From the NCBI GenBank assembly GCA_930367215.1, contig OV884056.1:56668308-56732307 (forward strand): a DNA stretch of 64,000 bases, written 5' to 3'. Positions 1 to 11,367 of this stretch are shown here, piece after piece. Within the stretch, counting starts at the first letter, position 1, and the number at the start of each line of letters is the position of its first letter. This DNA is from Pollenia angustigena (lineage: Eukaryota > Arthropoda > Insecta > Diptera > Polleniidae). The notes under the pieces were generated by a model. It was not told where the DNA came from. It ran no database searches and was given only the letters and a program-made list of their open reading frames with translations. The position numbers and the translations under genes were made by a program.

Positions 1-479
1 TCCCTGAATTAAATAATAAATATATGATGAATAAATAAATAAAATATTATCTTTCACTAACATGTTTGTACTTTGCGAATGCTATTTTGTTGTCGAATAA
101 ATTTTGCGAATTTGACATTTGTTTTCGCAATGTAGAATACCGACTTGTCACCTTTTCGCATTTAAAATGCGATTAAAAAAAAACTTTGCGAATATCGCAA
201 TACAGAATAGCAATTGTTCGCATTTATGCATTTTCGCATCGCATTGATTTTCGCATCGCAATTCAGAATAAGCCTCCTGTATTGGGATATTCGCAGTTTT
301 TTTTTAATCGCATTTCAAATGCGAAAAAGTGACAAGTCGGTATTCTACATTGCGAAAACAAATGTCAAATTCGCAAAATTTATTCGACAACAAAATAGCA
401 TTCGCAAAGTACAAACATGTTAGTGAAAGATAATATTTTATTTATTTATTCATCATATATTTATTATTTAATTCAGGGA
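1..479. repeat. Large foldback (inverted-repeat) element with reiterated TTCGCA words
   Basis: Positions 1 to about 200 are repeated in reverse complement at about 281 to 479 with only a few mismatches. The outer ends read TCCCTGAATTAAAT and its complement. The roughly 80-base centre and both arms are full of TTCGCA/TGCGAA words. No coding frame is supported. The left end coincides with the window edge, so a target-site duplication cannot be checked. The structure fits a foldback-type or hAT-like non-autonomous DNA element; the superfamily is an inference. Confidence 0.85.
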
Positions 480-3189
480 AGCAAGCAATAATACCACCAA
501 ACCGCGTCAATTTGAAATAACGATAGAATGTACATATGAATAAGCACTGCCAATTGGCAAGAGGCCATTGGAAAACACCAAATGCACATCAGTCGGAAAA
601 TACTTTGTGGCAAACGTAAACTGAAGAACTAAATATCAATGGACCACCTATTAGAGAAGCTGCAGGATGGAAAAAGTATGAAATATATAAACCAGTTCAA
701 AAATATTTGACTTTAACTTAAATTTAATAGGTTTGGGCCGATTTTAAAGTACACACAAAACATTTTTATTTTCTTCGTCGTCGAACCACAGTGCCACAAA
801 ATCCATTTTTATTATTATTTTTTTATTACAGAACTTCCTAAATAAATTATTTAAACCATTTTACCAGCCAAACACAAACAATTTATTTAATTTTAATTTG
901 ACGTTTATTGACACTGACTGATATTTGAGCAGCGTTGCCACGATTTGAAATAAATTGCAAATGCGATTGCGAAAGTCTAACAGAATACCAATTTTCTTTC
1001 TTTCACATTTCATTTACGCATCGCATTGATTTTCATGTTTTTCTTTAAAAAAAATTACTGAATTATTGAAGAAATATGTATTTTTATAAATTATCTAATA
1101 ATAATTAAATTTAAATACCAAGTTAACAGTTCTTGTGTTTTTTTTTATTCAAAAACCTTCTAAATCCATGAAATAAATTGTATGAATAAAGACGTATGTA
1201 TATATTTAAAACCAACCTAAGTCATTCATTTACTGTACGGCACTCTACTGTATTGAAAGAAAAAATAAAAAATTTCACACAATAATTCTAAATTTTATTA
1301 AAACAAAAAAAAAAAAAAAATATGTTTATTAACGCATTATGTACGATCGACTTAATACTAAGTTTTTATTAAAAACAACTGCTTTGATAACAGAAAAAGA
1401 ACCAAAAACTCCCACGTCCAGAGAAAGGTTAACAAGTACATATGGCAGCAAAAAATCATAATAAAAACATACAGACCCAACAAGCATCATCCACATGATT
1501 GTAGATGACATCTTAACCATTCTTCACCATCATCATCGTCATCATGATGATCATATGGTAGAGTCCAAAAGAATTTTTTCAGTTTTTGTTTCAAAAGAAA
1601 TTAAATTGATTTTTATTTTCAAAAAACGATAAGAATGAGAAGAATACAACGAAAAAGGCCAGAACAAAATAAAAAAAAATGCTCAAAAATATTTTGCATA
1701 TGAGAAGAAATTGTAAATTTATTTGTATACTACACACATGCTGAGATTGAATCGAATTTATGGGTTCAAAAAGGTTGTGTAGTACAACGCAAACTGTATT
1801 GGGTAAAAGCGAAGAAAAAAGAAATAACGAAGTCACAATTAATTGAATTCAATTTCAAATGCCAATTAATTTGCACTTTTAAAACAAAATTTTGAAAAAA
1901 AAATAATACATACTTAATGTGTTCGTTTAAGAGAGTATATAAATAACTCTCTTAAAATAACTGCAATAAATAAAAGAGTATTAAGTTAGAGAGTTTTAAG
2001 ACAAAAACAAGTAAAAGTGCTATATTCAGCTTATCAGTATCTAATAAACCATAGTATTGAAAAGTCACATTGTTCCCTAGCTCATATGTGTATAAGGGCG
2101 CTACCCTTTATCCAGGAACATATTTATGTAGGCGCTAGGCGAATTTATAGGTTGATTTGTTGATTTTTAGATCCAAACAATCAAACCATTTTAATGCTCA
2201 GTTTTAGCAACCTAACTTGTTTTTTATGAATCATATTGTACCTAAACCTTAAAGTCGGTAGGACAGGTAAAATAGTGGCCCAATTTGGGTCATTTTTAAT
2301 ATTAAAAACTTATTTATAGTATGGGCGCTATTGTGCTAAACTATTGTTTTGGGAAGTAAAACGAAGTTATTTGTCTACAACTCGGTCATTTATAAACTGA
2401 TTTTGTTAAAAATACTAGTAGTGAATGAAGTATTCCACAAAGTTTTTTTTCAGGTGAAAGTGAACAATTAAGTTCATAACTATAATAAGACTTAAAAAAG
2501 CAAAAGCTTAAGAATGAAATTTATCTCAGTCGTTAATGGACCAATCTAGTTGATTTCAAATAGAAAATTTTTGTGGACTATAATTATATGACATAAATCT
2601 ATCATATGTGTGGGGTGCGGAAAATCCATTTCAAAATACACACAGGCAGACGAGCCCACGGACGAACAGACGGATATAGTTTAATCCACTCTGCTACTTA
2701 TAAGGATCCTTTGATATTTAATTGGGTCTATGAAGAATATCCTCAACTTATAAGGAGGCTTGATTTAAAATTCAAAATAATTTGAAATCAAACCTTTTAT
2801 AAAACAACAAACCAAGTCGAATTAATTTTTCAGGTGGCGTTGAAAGCACAGCTGTGCTAATTTTTTCTAAATTAGAGAGAGGAATGTCAAAAGTTACTTG
2901 TGTTTTTGACATATCGACCAACGAAAGCAACAAGTAAAATACAATGTTGTGTTTTTGGTGTTGTTACTTGTTGTAGTATCGCCACCACCGTATACATGAA
3001 TTCGCCTTGCAACAAACTTTTGATATAATTTGAAAATCATAGCATTCTTAACAGAAAGAGAAATGCATTTATTTTCAACTTGCTTCCAAACCTGTTTTAT
3101 AATGTGAATTTTAATACACGTGGATCATGAATGAATTTTTTTTTTTTAATTTTAATTCATTATTTATTTAAATAAACTGTAAGGTAAAA
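480..3189. other. Non-coding stretch with degenerate repeat sequence
   Basis: No gene is supported. Around 950-1040 there are further TTCGCA-like words related to the foldback at the window start. From about 2040 to 2790 the text looks like an eroded dispersed element. It has a GGGCGCTA motif, and at 2640-2700 a run of purine-rich AGACAGACGG-like words of the type found in several fly repeat families. About 2940-3015 contains a piece ending in GAATTCGCCTTG, which resembles the end of the hAT-type MITE at 15936-16170. The rest shows only AT-rich sequence. Confidence 0.5.
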
Positions 3190-3578
3190 ATTCGACACCA
3201 TTCCTAAAAGAAGAAATAGCGTTCTTTTCGTTCTCAAATTTTTCGAAAGACGGAATACTTAACTCCATGGCGTAGCACCAAACAACAAACTTATATTTTC
3301 TTTTACTTTCCGTTTTATTTTCACTCGCATTCTTAAGCTACGGTCACACATGGCAAATATTTGATGAAAAAAACATTCGACACCATTCCTAAAAGAAGAA
3401 ATAGCGTTCTTTTCGTTCTCAAATTTTTCGAAAGACGGAATACTTTACTCCCTTTTGTTTAAAGATTGTCATGGCGTAGCACCAAACAACAAACTTATAT
3501 TTTCTTTTACTTTCCGTTTTATTTTCACTCGCATTCTTAAGCTACGGTCACACATGGCAAATATTTGATGAAAAAAAA
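3190..3578 (+). repeat. Two-copy tandem duplication, about 185-204 bp per unit
   Basis: The unit beginning ATTCGACACCATTCC at 3190 restarts at 3375. The copies are nearly identical and both finish with CACACATGGCAAATATTTGATG plus an A run. The second copy has about 20 extra bases in the middle (around 3450-3470), so the units are not the same length. Both contain the same GCTACGGTCACACATGG segment. No coding potential is visible. Confidence 0.9.
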
Positions 3579-4033
3579 CGGGACCAGCAGGCAAACTGAA
3601 ATATAAATTTCTTTAAATCCAATATTTATTTTGATTATAATACAGCATCTTACATAAAACAGTTTTTACTATGTCTAGCAGTGTTATTAGTTTTATTTTG
3701 TGATATTAAGACCATGTTAAATCGCACTAACTATTAACAAGAGTTGTGGTTATGCTTATTTGGTCAAATATTTAATAAGTGTAACCGTAGCTTTACACTT
3801 TGTAATTAACTTTTTACTTACAAATTATATTTGTTTTTTACAACAATTTAAGTAGCCGGTTAAACGGTTATTTTTAAAATGCTTAACCGAAAACCGGTTT
3901 TTGTAAAAAGTCGAATAATTGAATAATCGTAAACTATCGAAAGGAAAAAATCAATATCGATAATATTATTATTTAAAATACAGCTATGGAGATATGTTAC
4001 AGCAGAAGATATGTGCCGCAAGTTTTTACTTGC
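3579..4033. other. Non-coding flank of the 4038-7611 transposon
   Basis: There is no gene here. At 3850-3905 the words CCGGTT and AACCGG are repeated in both orientations, which resembles the reiterated ends of other non-autonomous elements in this window. No partner end was found. Confidence 0.4.
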
Positions 4034-4037
4034 TATT

Positions 4038-4508
4038 ACACAGTACAACACATGATTTGCCAACTCAATTCTGTGAACTGTATGTGAAATTAGACCCAAA
4101 AAGAAGAATTTCTGCATCATTCGTTTTGTCTTCTTACCTGCGATTTGAAGTTAGTATCGATTTGAAGTTAGTACTATCGTATAGGGGAATTTATCACGTT
4201 TTAGGCCCTGTTGTTTGACATAGCTCGACAACCACTAGCCCAATTAAGTTGAAATAAATTTAAAAAAATTAAGAATTACAATTCCCTTAATCTGTTCATA
4301 TATTGTTTTCCTATACAAGTAACACTTTCGAAGTTAAAAATGAATGTATGAAGGGAAAAAATTATTTTTTGCCTAAAAATTTAAATTTTTTTTTTTAAAA
4401 ATACATAAAAAATCCAAAATGGAAAAAAGTTTCAAGTCTAGTTATTTTTTCGCAAAGTCACATAACCTATGAGCAAAATGAGACAAAGATCATAAAAATC
4501 GATGCACG
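4038..4508 (+). repeat. Left terminal inverted repeat
   Basis: This is the left arm of the 4038-7611 element. It ends with ATCGATGCACGCG, whose complement starts the right arm near 7132. Differences from the other arm are scattered substitutions and short indels, such as CGCAAAG here against GCCAAAA there, so the copy is not brand new. Confidence 0.88.
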
Positions 4509-4984
4509 CGTTTGTCATTTATTCACAATTAAGTAAATGTATGAATTTCAAAAATTTGCTCGAGATATGCACAACATTATTTGGAGAAAACATTGACACC
4601 TTTTTCATGATTCTGAGAATTAAAAAAAAAGGAATAAACAAAAGGTTATTTGATTTTTATGATTGCGGTAATAAATGTACGTGGACAATTAAACGGAAAG
4701 TGGACCTTTTTATTATTTGGGTTTTTCCGGTGGCTACCTATATGATTTTTTTACAGAAATTGCACCCACATTTAAGTGCTGAATCAGGTATATAGCCAGC
4801 CGCCCTTAAAATATGCGCCCATTTATAAGTACCTGGCAGTAAAATATTCAAAAATACGTAGTATTTATAGGTGTGCATTGATCGATTTTTGGCATTCAGC
4901 CAGTGCCGACGAACGCGAACAGTAAAAGTGATTTTTCTCCAGTTTTTTAAAAGTGAATAACTACAAAACATAAAATATATCAAT

Positions 4985-6926
4985 ATGGAAAACAACAAGT
5001 GCCCATATTTGGATGAATATTGTTACGTTTGTGGTCATATCGTCCGAAAAATACAGAAAAAAGATCGAAAAAATTTGTTTACTGAGCAATTCAAAACCGC
5101 GTATTGTAATTATTTCGATGAAGCAGATTTAAGTGGTGCAAATTTTACGCCGAACACAGTGTGCAACAGTTGTTATACTACCCTTCTAAAATGGATTCAC
5201 GGAAAAAGTAGAAAGTTATCTTTTATGAAGCCAGTAATTTGGGTGGAAGACACAACTGGACATGATGAATCCAGGTGCTATGCATGCATAAATTTTCGTC
5301 CTGGATTAAACAGACAACAATTGAAAACAAAAGTATACACTGCTGCATTTACTGCCACACTTCCAGTGCAACGCCCTGCTGATACCGATGCACCTAAACC
5401 TCCGAGTGCGGATACTGTGTCCCTGCTAGCCGAAACCGTTTTCACCAATCCGACCGATTTGGATGATGCTGACTGGATACCCGATATTGAAAATAGTGCA
5501 CCACAACCGCTACCACAAATCGAAATGGATTACATTGTGGGCAAGCTGGGACTATCACAACACGACTCCGAATGGCTGACATCATTTTTGAAGAGAAGAA
5601 AACTCACACAGCAAAATGTCAGCGCAACATCATACCGACAACGCCAAGCTGATTTTCAGAAATTTTATTCCGTTGACGAAGCAAATACGTTCACGTACTG
5701 CCATGATATCCCAGGTTTAGTGAAAAAATTGGGAATGGATTATCTCGCTGGCGACTGGCGTTTATTCATCGATGGTTCAGTTACTAGTTTGAAGGCTGTG
5801 CTGCTGCACAAAAAAAATAAAAAACCATGCATTCCATTGGGATTCAGCACAACTATGAAGGAAACGTATGAAGCATTGTTCGAAATTTTGAAGAAAATCA
5901 AATACGATGAACACAAATGGAACATTTGTTGCGATCTGAAGGTGGTCAACATACTACAAGGGATTATAGAAAAGGGCGGATATCCAAAATACCTCTGCTT
6001 CCTTTGTAATTGGGATTCACGATACAAAGGAAATCAATATCAATGTAAAGATTGGAAAGGAAGAACTCCCGAGCTCAACAAACAATTAAAATTACGCAAT
6101 GAACCTATGATAAAGGACCTGGATGATATTTTGTTGCTGGGAAATTCGTTGAAGTGGTGGTCAAAAAAGTTAACGGCGCCTTTGACTGTTTGAAATCCAT
6201 CTTTCCGAAACTCAGTGATGAGAAAATTAAAAACGGTACGTATCGTACTCTGTATTTCAATATTGTCATATCTAAATTTGTTAATTTCTATACATTCGCA
6301 TTACCAATAATTTTTTCGTTTTTCTTATGTATTTAAAACAGGTATTCTCAATGGACCTGATATTCGGAAATTGATCAAAAGTGATTCTTTCACACATTTG
6401 CTTTCAGAGCATCACGACCACCAACATGCATGGAACGCATTGAAAGAAGTAATAGAAGGCGTTCTAGGAAAGAACCGTGTCCAGCGAGAAGAGATACAGC
6501 AACGAGTAGACAGGTTGCTGTTTTATTTCGAAAAAATCGGTGCATCCATGACGCTGAAATTGCATTTCTTGCACCACCACCTCGATTTTTTTTTTGGCAC
6601 AATCACCTCAGGAATCAGACGAACAAGGAGAGAGGTTCCACCAGGTGACCATGCCATTTGAAAAGCGGTTCAAAAGCAAAAAATTGGATGCATTGCTTGC
6701 GGAGGTTTGTTGGTGGAGTTCCACAATTATGCAGTTTGAAGAAAGCACCGAAGATGAAGACATTGAAATTGGTGGACACAGTGAAAGAAACACGCCCTTG
6801 AATAGTATGTGTATCTCGGATGACGATACAGACTCAGACCATGAATATGAACAACCTACGAAGAAAACAAGATCATCAGAACCACAAGCGTCAACTTCTA
6901 CAAGGATGGATATTGCCAATAATTGA
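4985..6926 (+). pseudogene. Broken zinc-finger transposase-like gene (two exons, two frame lesions)
   Basis: An intact 402-codon frame runs from the ATG at 4985 to 6193. Its N-terminal third has cysteine pairs (CYVCGH, CNSC, CYAC) typical of a zinc-binding DNA-recognition domain. The central part has DWRLFIDGS, SLKAVLLHKKNKKP, MKETYEAL, CDLKVVNIL and FLCNWDSRYKG. I recall this signature from uncharacterised transposon-encoded proteins of many invertebrates. At about 6143 the homologous frame shifts and continues as KKVNGAFDCLKSIFPKLS. Next comes a likely 106-base intron (6236-6341, GTACGT to AAACAG), then GILNGPDIRKLIKSDS. A second shift lies in a ten-T run at 6586-6595. After it the frame continues through ESDEQGERFHQ to the stop at 6926, ending in an acidic, serine-rich tail. 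The D and E residues of FIDGS, CDLKV and GERFHQ are candidate catalytic acids, which is an inference. Confidence 0.82.
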
Positions 6927-7131
6927 AAAAATGTTCTAAATTTTGTTTTTATGCATATTATAATTGCGTATTAATTGCATATTATTTTATTTTCATTAAG
7001 TTTTTATAAATAAAGTTTTTTTTTGCATGATAATTTTTTAATTTATATTTTTATTTTTATTTTAAGGGTGGTGGCTATAACTGATTTTTGAAATTCATAC
7101 CTTTACTCAATTGCGAATAAAAGCGAAACGC

Positions 7132-7611
7132 GTGCATCGATTTTTATGATCTTTGTCTCATTTTGCTCATAGGTTATGTGACTTTGCCAAAAAATAACTA
7201 GACTTGAAACTTTTTTCCATTTTGGATTTTTTATGTATTTTTAAAAAAAAAAATTTTAATTTTTAGGCAAAAAATAATTTTTTCCCTTCATACATTCATT
7301 TTTAACTTCGAAAGTGTTACTTGTATAGGAAAACAATATATGAACAGATTAAGGGAATTGTAATTCTTAATTTTTTAAAATTTATTTCAACTAAATTGGG
7401 CTAGTGGTTGTCGAGCTATGTCAAACAAGAGGGCCTAAAACGTGATAAATTCCCCTATACGATAGTACTAACTTCAAATCGATACTAACTTCAAATCGCA
7501 GGTAAGAAGACAAAACGAATGATGCAGAAATTCTTCTTTTTGGGTCTAATTTCACATACAGTTCACAGAATTGAGTTGGCAATCAATTAACTGAAAAATG
7601 TTGTACTGTGT
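7132..7611 (-). repeat. Right terminal inverted repeat
   Basis: This is the reverse-complement partner of 4038-4508. It includes CGCGTGCATCGATTTTTATG at its inner edge and TGTTGTACTGTGT at its outer edge. Confidence 0.88.
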
Positions 7612-7615
7612 TATT

Positions 7616-8700
7616 AATCCGCGCAGAATTACAGCAATGAATACAAACAACAAGAGTGGCAGGTGGTATGGATTGCTTAGCTGTGGTTTTTAACTACTAA
7701 CCTTAAGGCCTTTATGCCGAAATTTTTATATGTTTACATAGGGACTGAAATGTCAGATAGTTTTATGATGTTGTAAAAAAAATCAAATAAAAATGCAATT
7801 GCGAGCATAGGATAAAACAATGGACGACCATTAGAGGAAAAGTCCGCTAGATTGATTACCTTTTGGGTTGATAATCAAATCCAATTTAGAACATTATCTA
7901 AAGTTGCAATAAAATATCTGATAGTCCCTGATACTTTGGTTCTTTCAGAAAGGTGCTTGTCAGCAGCACAAATTTTCAAAAACTGTGATAAAGTGATAAA
8001 AACAACGAACTGTATCCTGATAAAAAACTAGTTAAAGTTTTCCTACTTAAGTACAAACATTCAGTCGATGGTAATATCGATATATCGATAGTGAAATCTG
8101 AACTATCGATAAATATCGATAGTAAAAAATATCGATAGTAACCCAGTTGGACCGGATCTTTTGTGCATCTTGTGCATCTCACCACGTCATGTTCAGGCTA
8201 CGTACAAAGCCAATTACCCTGCCTGGTGGTAGAGCAAAGATCTCAGTTGGGCCCACATGCCCCCCGAAAAATTTATCTTAATAGTTTTTTTTTTTTATTT
8301 TTATAAACCAGTTCACAAACCAAATCTATATCGATCACGAAAATTTGGTTTAAGTCATTAACTTTTCTTCTTTAACATTTGTCAAACTTAGTTTGATACA
8401 ACAACATTTTGAAGCCAGTTTTCTGCCTTTCCTAAAGATTTGTGAATTTTGAGTTTTGTATGTTTATCAGGCCTGTTTTGAAAATCACGTGTAGTTTTGC
8501 GGTTTCTGAAAATCACACCGTTTTTGTTTTTTTCGGCGTGCTTTCCGGAAATGAAAATCACTCTGAAAAACACAAAAACGGAACATAACAATACCACATA
8601 CATACCAGACACACGGTGGCAAATTTATATTTTTAAAAACGATTATTTCAAAAAGTAATAAACGGTGCGGAGGGAGGGTGGCGCCAATGGAATTATCGAT
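7616..8700. other. Non-coding stretch with a TATCGATA cluster (8074-8146)
   Basis: No gene is supported. From 8074 to 8146 the words ATCGATA and TATCGAT occur about seven times in 73 bases. This is the sequence of the DREF binding element of flies. It is also the kind of reiterated word that marks the ends of the hAT-type elements here, and related ATCGATA-rich patches lie at 48866-48910 and 53283-53345. I therefore favour a transposon end over a promoter. About 8470-8610 resembles 14925-15050 (CACACCGTTTTTGT, CACAATACCACAC), so it belongs to another dispersed family. Confidence 0.5.
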
Positions 8701-8721
8701 TGTGCGGATTTGTCAGTCACG

Positions 8722-9010
8722 ATGTCGCAGTGGTCGAGTGAGCATCGCGCGTTCGCTGTGGAGACATTTTTACGGAGTAATGATTCTTACGTAATTGCTC
8801 GTCGAAAATTTTGTCCAAATTTCTTTTTCACTTAAACGGCCACGTCAAAAAGCAAAACTGCCGTTCCTGGTCTCCAAGAAACTGCAACCCTCGATTGAAA
8901 CATCAAAAACCATTGCATTGCCCCAGGGTAACTGTTTGGTGTGCCTTATCTGCTTATGAGATAATTCGACCATTTATTTCGAAAATTCTCGAAAAACAAG
9001 TCACCGTTTT
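8722..9010 (+). pseudogene. Internally deleted mariner-like transposase remnant
   Basis: The ATG at 8722 opens a frame reading SSEHRAFAVETFLRSNDSYV followed by IARRKFCPN. This matches the N-terminal helix-turn-helix region of Tc1/mariner-type transposases common in insects. It stops after about 37 codons. A neighbouring frame from about 8825 reads FHLNGHVKKQNCRSWS and then VTVWCALSAYEIIRPF, which is the catalytic-core region normally found more than a hundred residues further on. The middle of the gene has therefore been deleted and the two ends are out of frame. There is no sign of a functional product. Confidence 0.85.
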
Positions 9011-9310
9011 GAACAGTATGTTCAGCTGGATGACATACTCTTTAAAAAATAAAATCCGCATTTCCATTCTATCGTTCAATGCTCTTAATAAAACTTTGTG
9101 TCAATTATTACGTTATTTATTTAAGTTTGAAAATATAAATCTGCTACTGAAATCACGTGATTTGAAATCTAGAACAGGCCTATATGAGTTAGTGTGTGTT
9201 TAACATATCGGTATATAAAAACCAAAAGGCCCTACCTCACATTTTGAAAATTTTGCTTTAAAAATAAAAAATTAATAAATTGACTAAAACTGCTTACAAT
9301 TCATTTTTTT

Positions 9311-9475
9311 ATACCCTTTACCACAATTAGTTGTGAAGAGGGTATATTAAGTGTGTCATTCCGTGTGAAACTTTTTTATTATTCATCTCAGACCCCATAA
9401 AGTACATATATTCTGGGTCCTTGAGTAATTCTAAGTCGATTTAGCCATGTCCGTCTGTTTGAGAGAGAAAATCAG
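9311..9475 (+). repeat. Truncated copy of the ATACCCTTTACCACAATTAG dispersed repeat
   Basis: The hairpin start (ATACCC, CACAATTAGTTGTG, GAGGGTAT) is followed by GACCCCATAAAGTACATATA and GCCATGTCCGTCTG. All of this matches the first 170 bases of the fuller copies at 40203 and 60739. The remainder of the element is missing. Confidence 0.85.
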
Positions 9476-10091
9476 CTTTTAAAAAACTGCAGTCAAAGTA
9501 GAAAAACTGCATTTCTTCCACGTCTTCATTTCTGATTGGCCAAAAAAAAAAACTATTGCTTTTACTTGAGATTTAATAAATGTAAACGATCGATGCCATT
9601 CCAACTATTGTTCGACAGTTTTTGGTTTAGACTGCAGTTTTTTAGAACTTTAGAGTTCAATCTAAAGCGGCTCATACACTTGCAATAAAATGGTTCAATT
9701 TTACGTATTGAACATTATATCGCCAATGTGTATGTGATATTCGAAGGTGGAACAATATATTGGCAACAATCAAAAGACTTTCGATTTTTATTGCACAACG
9801 AAAATAAAGTGAAGTGTGTTGGCAACATTGTAGAATGCTGTTTATGTTATTTCTTTAGGTTATGTTCACTCGTAAAACTGCTCTGAGTCGAGAAGCAGCT
9901 CGCTCTTTTTGTCATTATTTCTTAAGGACAAACAGGTCGTTTTTGTTTGTCTGCTTTTGTTGCGTTTTGCGTTGTCACCCCGCATTGGTAAGTGTTTCGG
10001 CGTCGTATAACTGTACCGAGTTACAGTTTTTGCGGTTTCTGCATTAACTATATGCAATCGTTTTTAACCTAAATGTTTTAATGTGTGTTGT
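9476..10091. other. No gene recognised
   Basis: AT-rich sequence with short open frames only; none has recognisable motifs or a plausible splice context. Confidence 0.5.
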
Positions 10092-10783
10092 CTGGTGGAG
10101 AACCAAAGAAAAAAACTCAATGTGACTGGTGGAGAACCATATATAACTCAGACGTTTTGCTGGTGGAGTATCAAGGAAATAACTCAGACGTTTTACTGGT
10201 GGAGTACCAAGGAAATAACTCACGACGTTTCCTGGTGGAGACCAAAATACTCTGGAGCGGATTGTGGAAGCCTAAACGAAGGTTTAGGTCGAACGAGGTT
10301 TTGCGGCTAATCAACCTGTTTTCTTAAAATTTGGCATGCAGGCACTGTAACATCTGAAAGAAAATAGGGAATAGGGCAAAAGAGGTAAAAGCTCCCCCTC
10401 CCCAATCTTTTAAACTGATCAACCGGGTTTCCTTAAATTTGGCATGCAAACACTGTGACATCTGAAAGGAAATAGGGCGTGGGATAGGGCAATAGCGGTA
10501 AAAGCTCCCCTTCCCTATATCTTTTAAACTAATGAGCGGGTTTTCTTAAAATTTGGCATGCAGACACTGTAACATCTTAAAGAGAAAGAGCATGAAATAG
10601 GACAAGAGAAGTAAAAGCTCCCCCTCCCTATATCTTCTTAACTAATCAACTGATCTTTTTGAAATTTGGCGGGCAAATTGTTATTATCTTCTTAACTAAT
10701 CAACCGGTTTTCCTTACATGCAGATACTGTAACATCTCAAAGAAATAAATTATATGGCAAACAATGTTTGCCGGGTCAGCTAG
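10092..10783 (+). mobile_element. Helitron-type 3' part with two satellite arrays
   Basis: Five CTGGTGGAG units start at 10092, 10126, 10160, 10196 and 10232 (period 34-36 bases). They are followed by about four diverged 110-115-base units, each with AATTTGGCATGCAGACACTG and AAAGCTCCCC. The end is GGCAAAC AAT GTTTGCC GGGTCAG CTAG followed by T: a perfect short hairpin a few bases before CTAG. This is the classic 3' terminus of a Helitron, which inserts between A and T. The 5' TC end was not located. A second copy ends at 63747. Confidence 0.8.
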
Positions 10784-11367
10784 TAAAACTTATAGTTTTT
10801 GAGTTTAGAGAAGAAGTCATTATCTTATAAATGGAAAAATCACTAAAAAAGGACAATTTTCTGTCCTTTTTTTCAAATCTTAAAGGACATCGTCCTCTTA
10901 AGAAAAGGGCGAATGGTCACCGTACATATTACGCAAATAATCTTTTGTAGATATTACCGTTTGTGTTTTGTAACAAAATCGCTAATTTTGTTCGAAAGAT
11001 TCCAGCATATTTTGTGGATATTTGTGTTGATACAATATATCAGAATGTGCCCCTATAGAATTCCTAATTAATGCTTATGCCAAAACTATAAATATTTGCA
11101 AGTCTCCAAGTGGGTGTGACACCTCTAGTACAATGACAATAAAGATTTCGGTTTGTCTGAAGGGCGGTTACAGTAAAATTATAAAAATTTTATACAAATA
11201 GATTAGTTATCAATATACAACCCATGGACTGCAAATTTCTGGATAATGGTAACAGTAAAATTACCTAAATTTGGTACAAATAACTTCGTTATCAGTACAC
11301 GAGATTTGTATTAACCCAGTTCTTCATAGAAATTAAAGTACGTATGTAATTAAAAATTTTAACTTAC
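10784..11367. other. Intronic or intergenic sequence left of the lipid-transfer gene exons
   Basis: On the minus strand this is the intron that follows the exon ending at 11368. Around 10835-10915 the word AGGACA/TGTCC recurs and the patch ends AATGGTCACC. That resembles the reiterated end of a hAT-type element, but no second end or target duplication is visible. Nothing else is supported. Confidence 0.45.

Larger units (their letters stand above)
4038..7611 (+). mobile_element. DNA transposon with ~470-bp terminal inverted repeats and a broken transposase gene
   Basis: The first bases, ACACAGTACAACA, recur in reverse complement at 7599-7611. After a small mismatched patch the left arm (to about 4508) matches the right arm (from about 7132) over roughly 450 bases. 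The element is flanked by TATT at 4034-4037 and again at 7612-7615, a plausible 4-bp target-site duplication. The interior holds one gene (4985-6926) read in the same direction. The total length is about 3.57 kb. The architecture (long inverted repeats around a single gene) is that of a cut-and-paste DNA transposon. I do not recognise the superfamily from the ends or the target site. Confidence 0.88.

Noticed and set aside
6390..6919. Minus-strand frames over the transposase gene
   Set aside because: Shadows of the plus-strand gene, with no motifs of their own.
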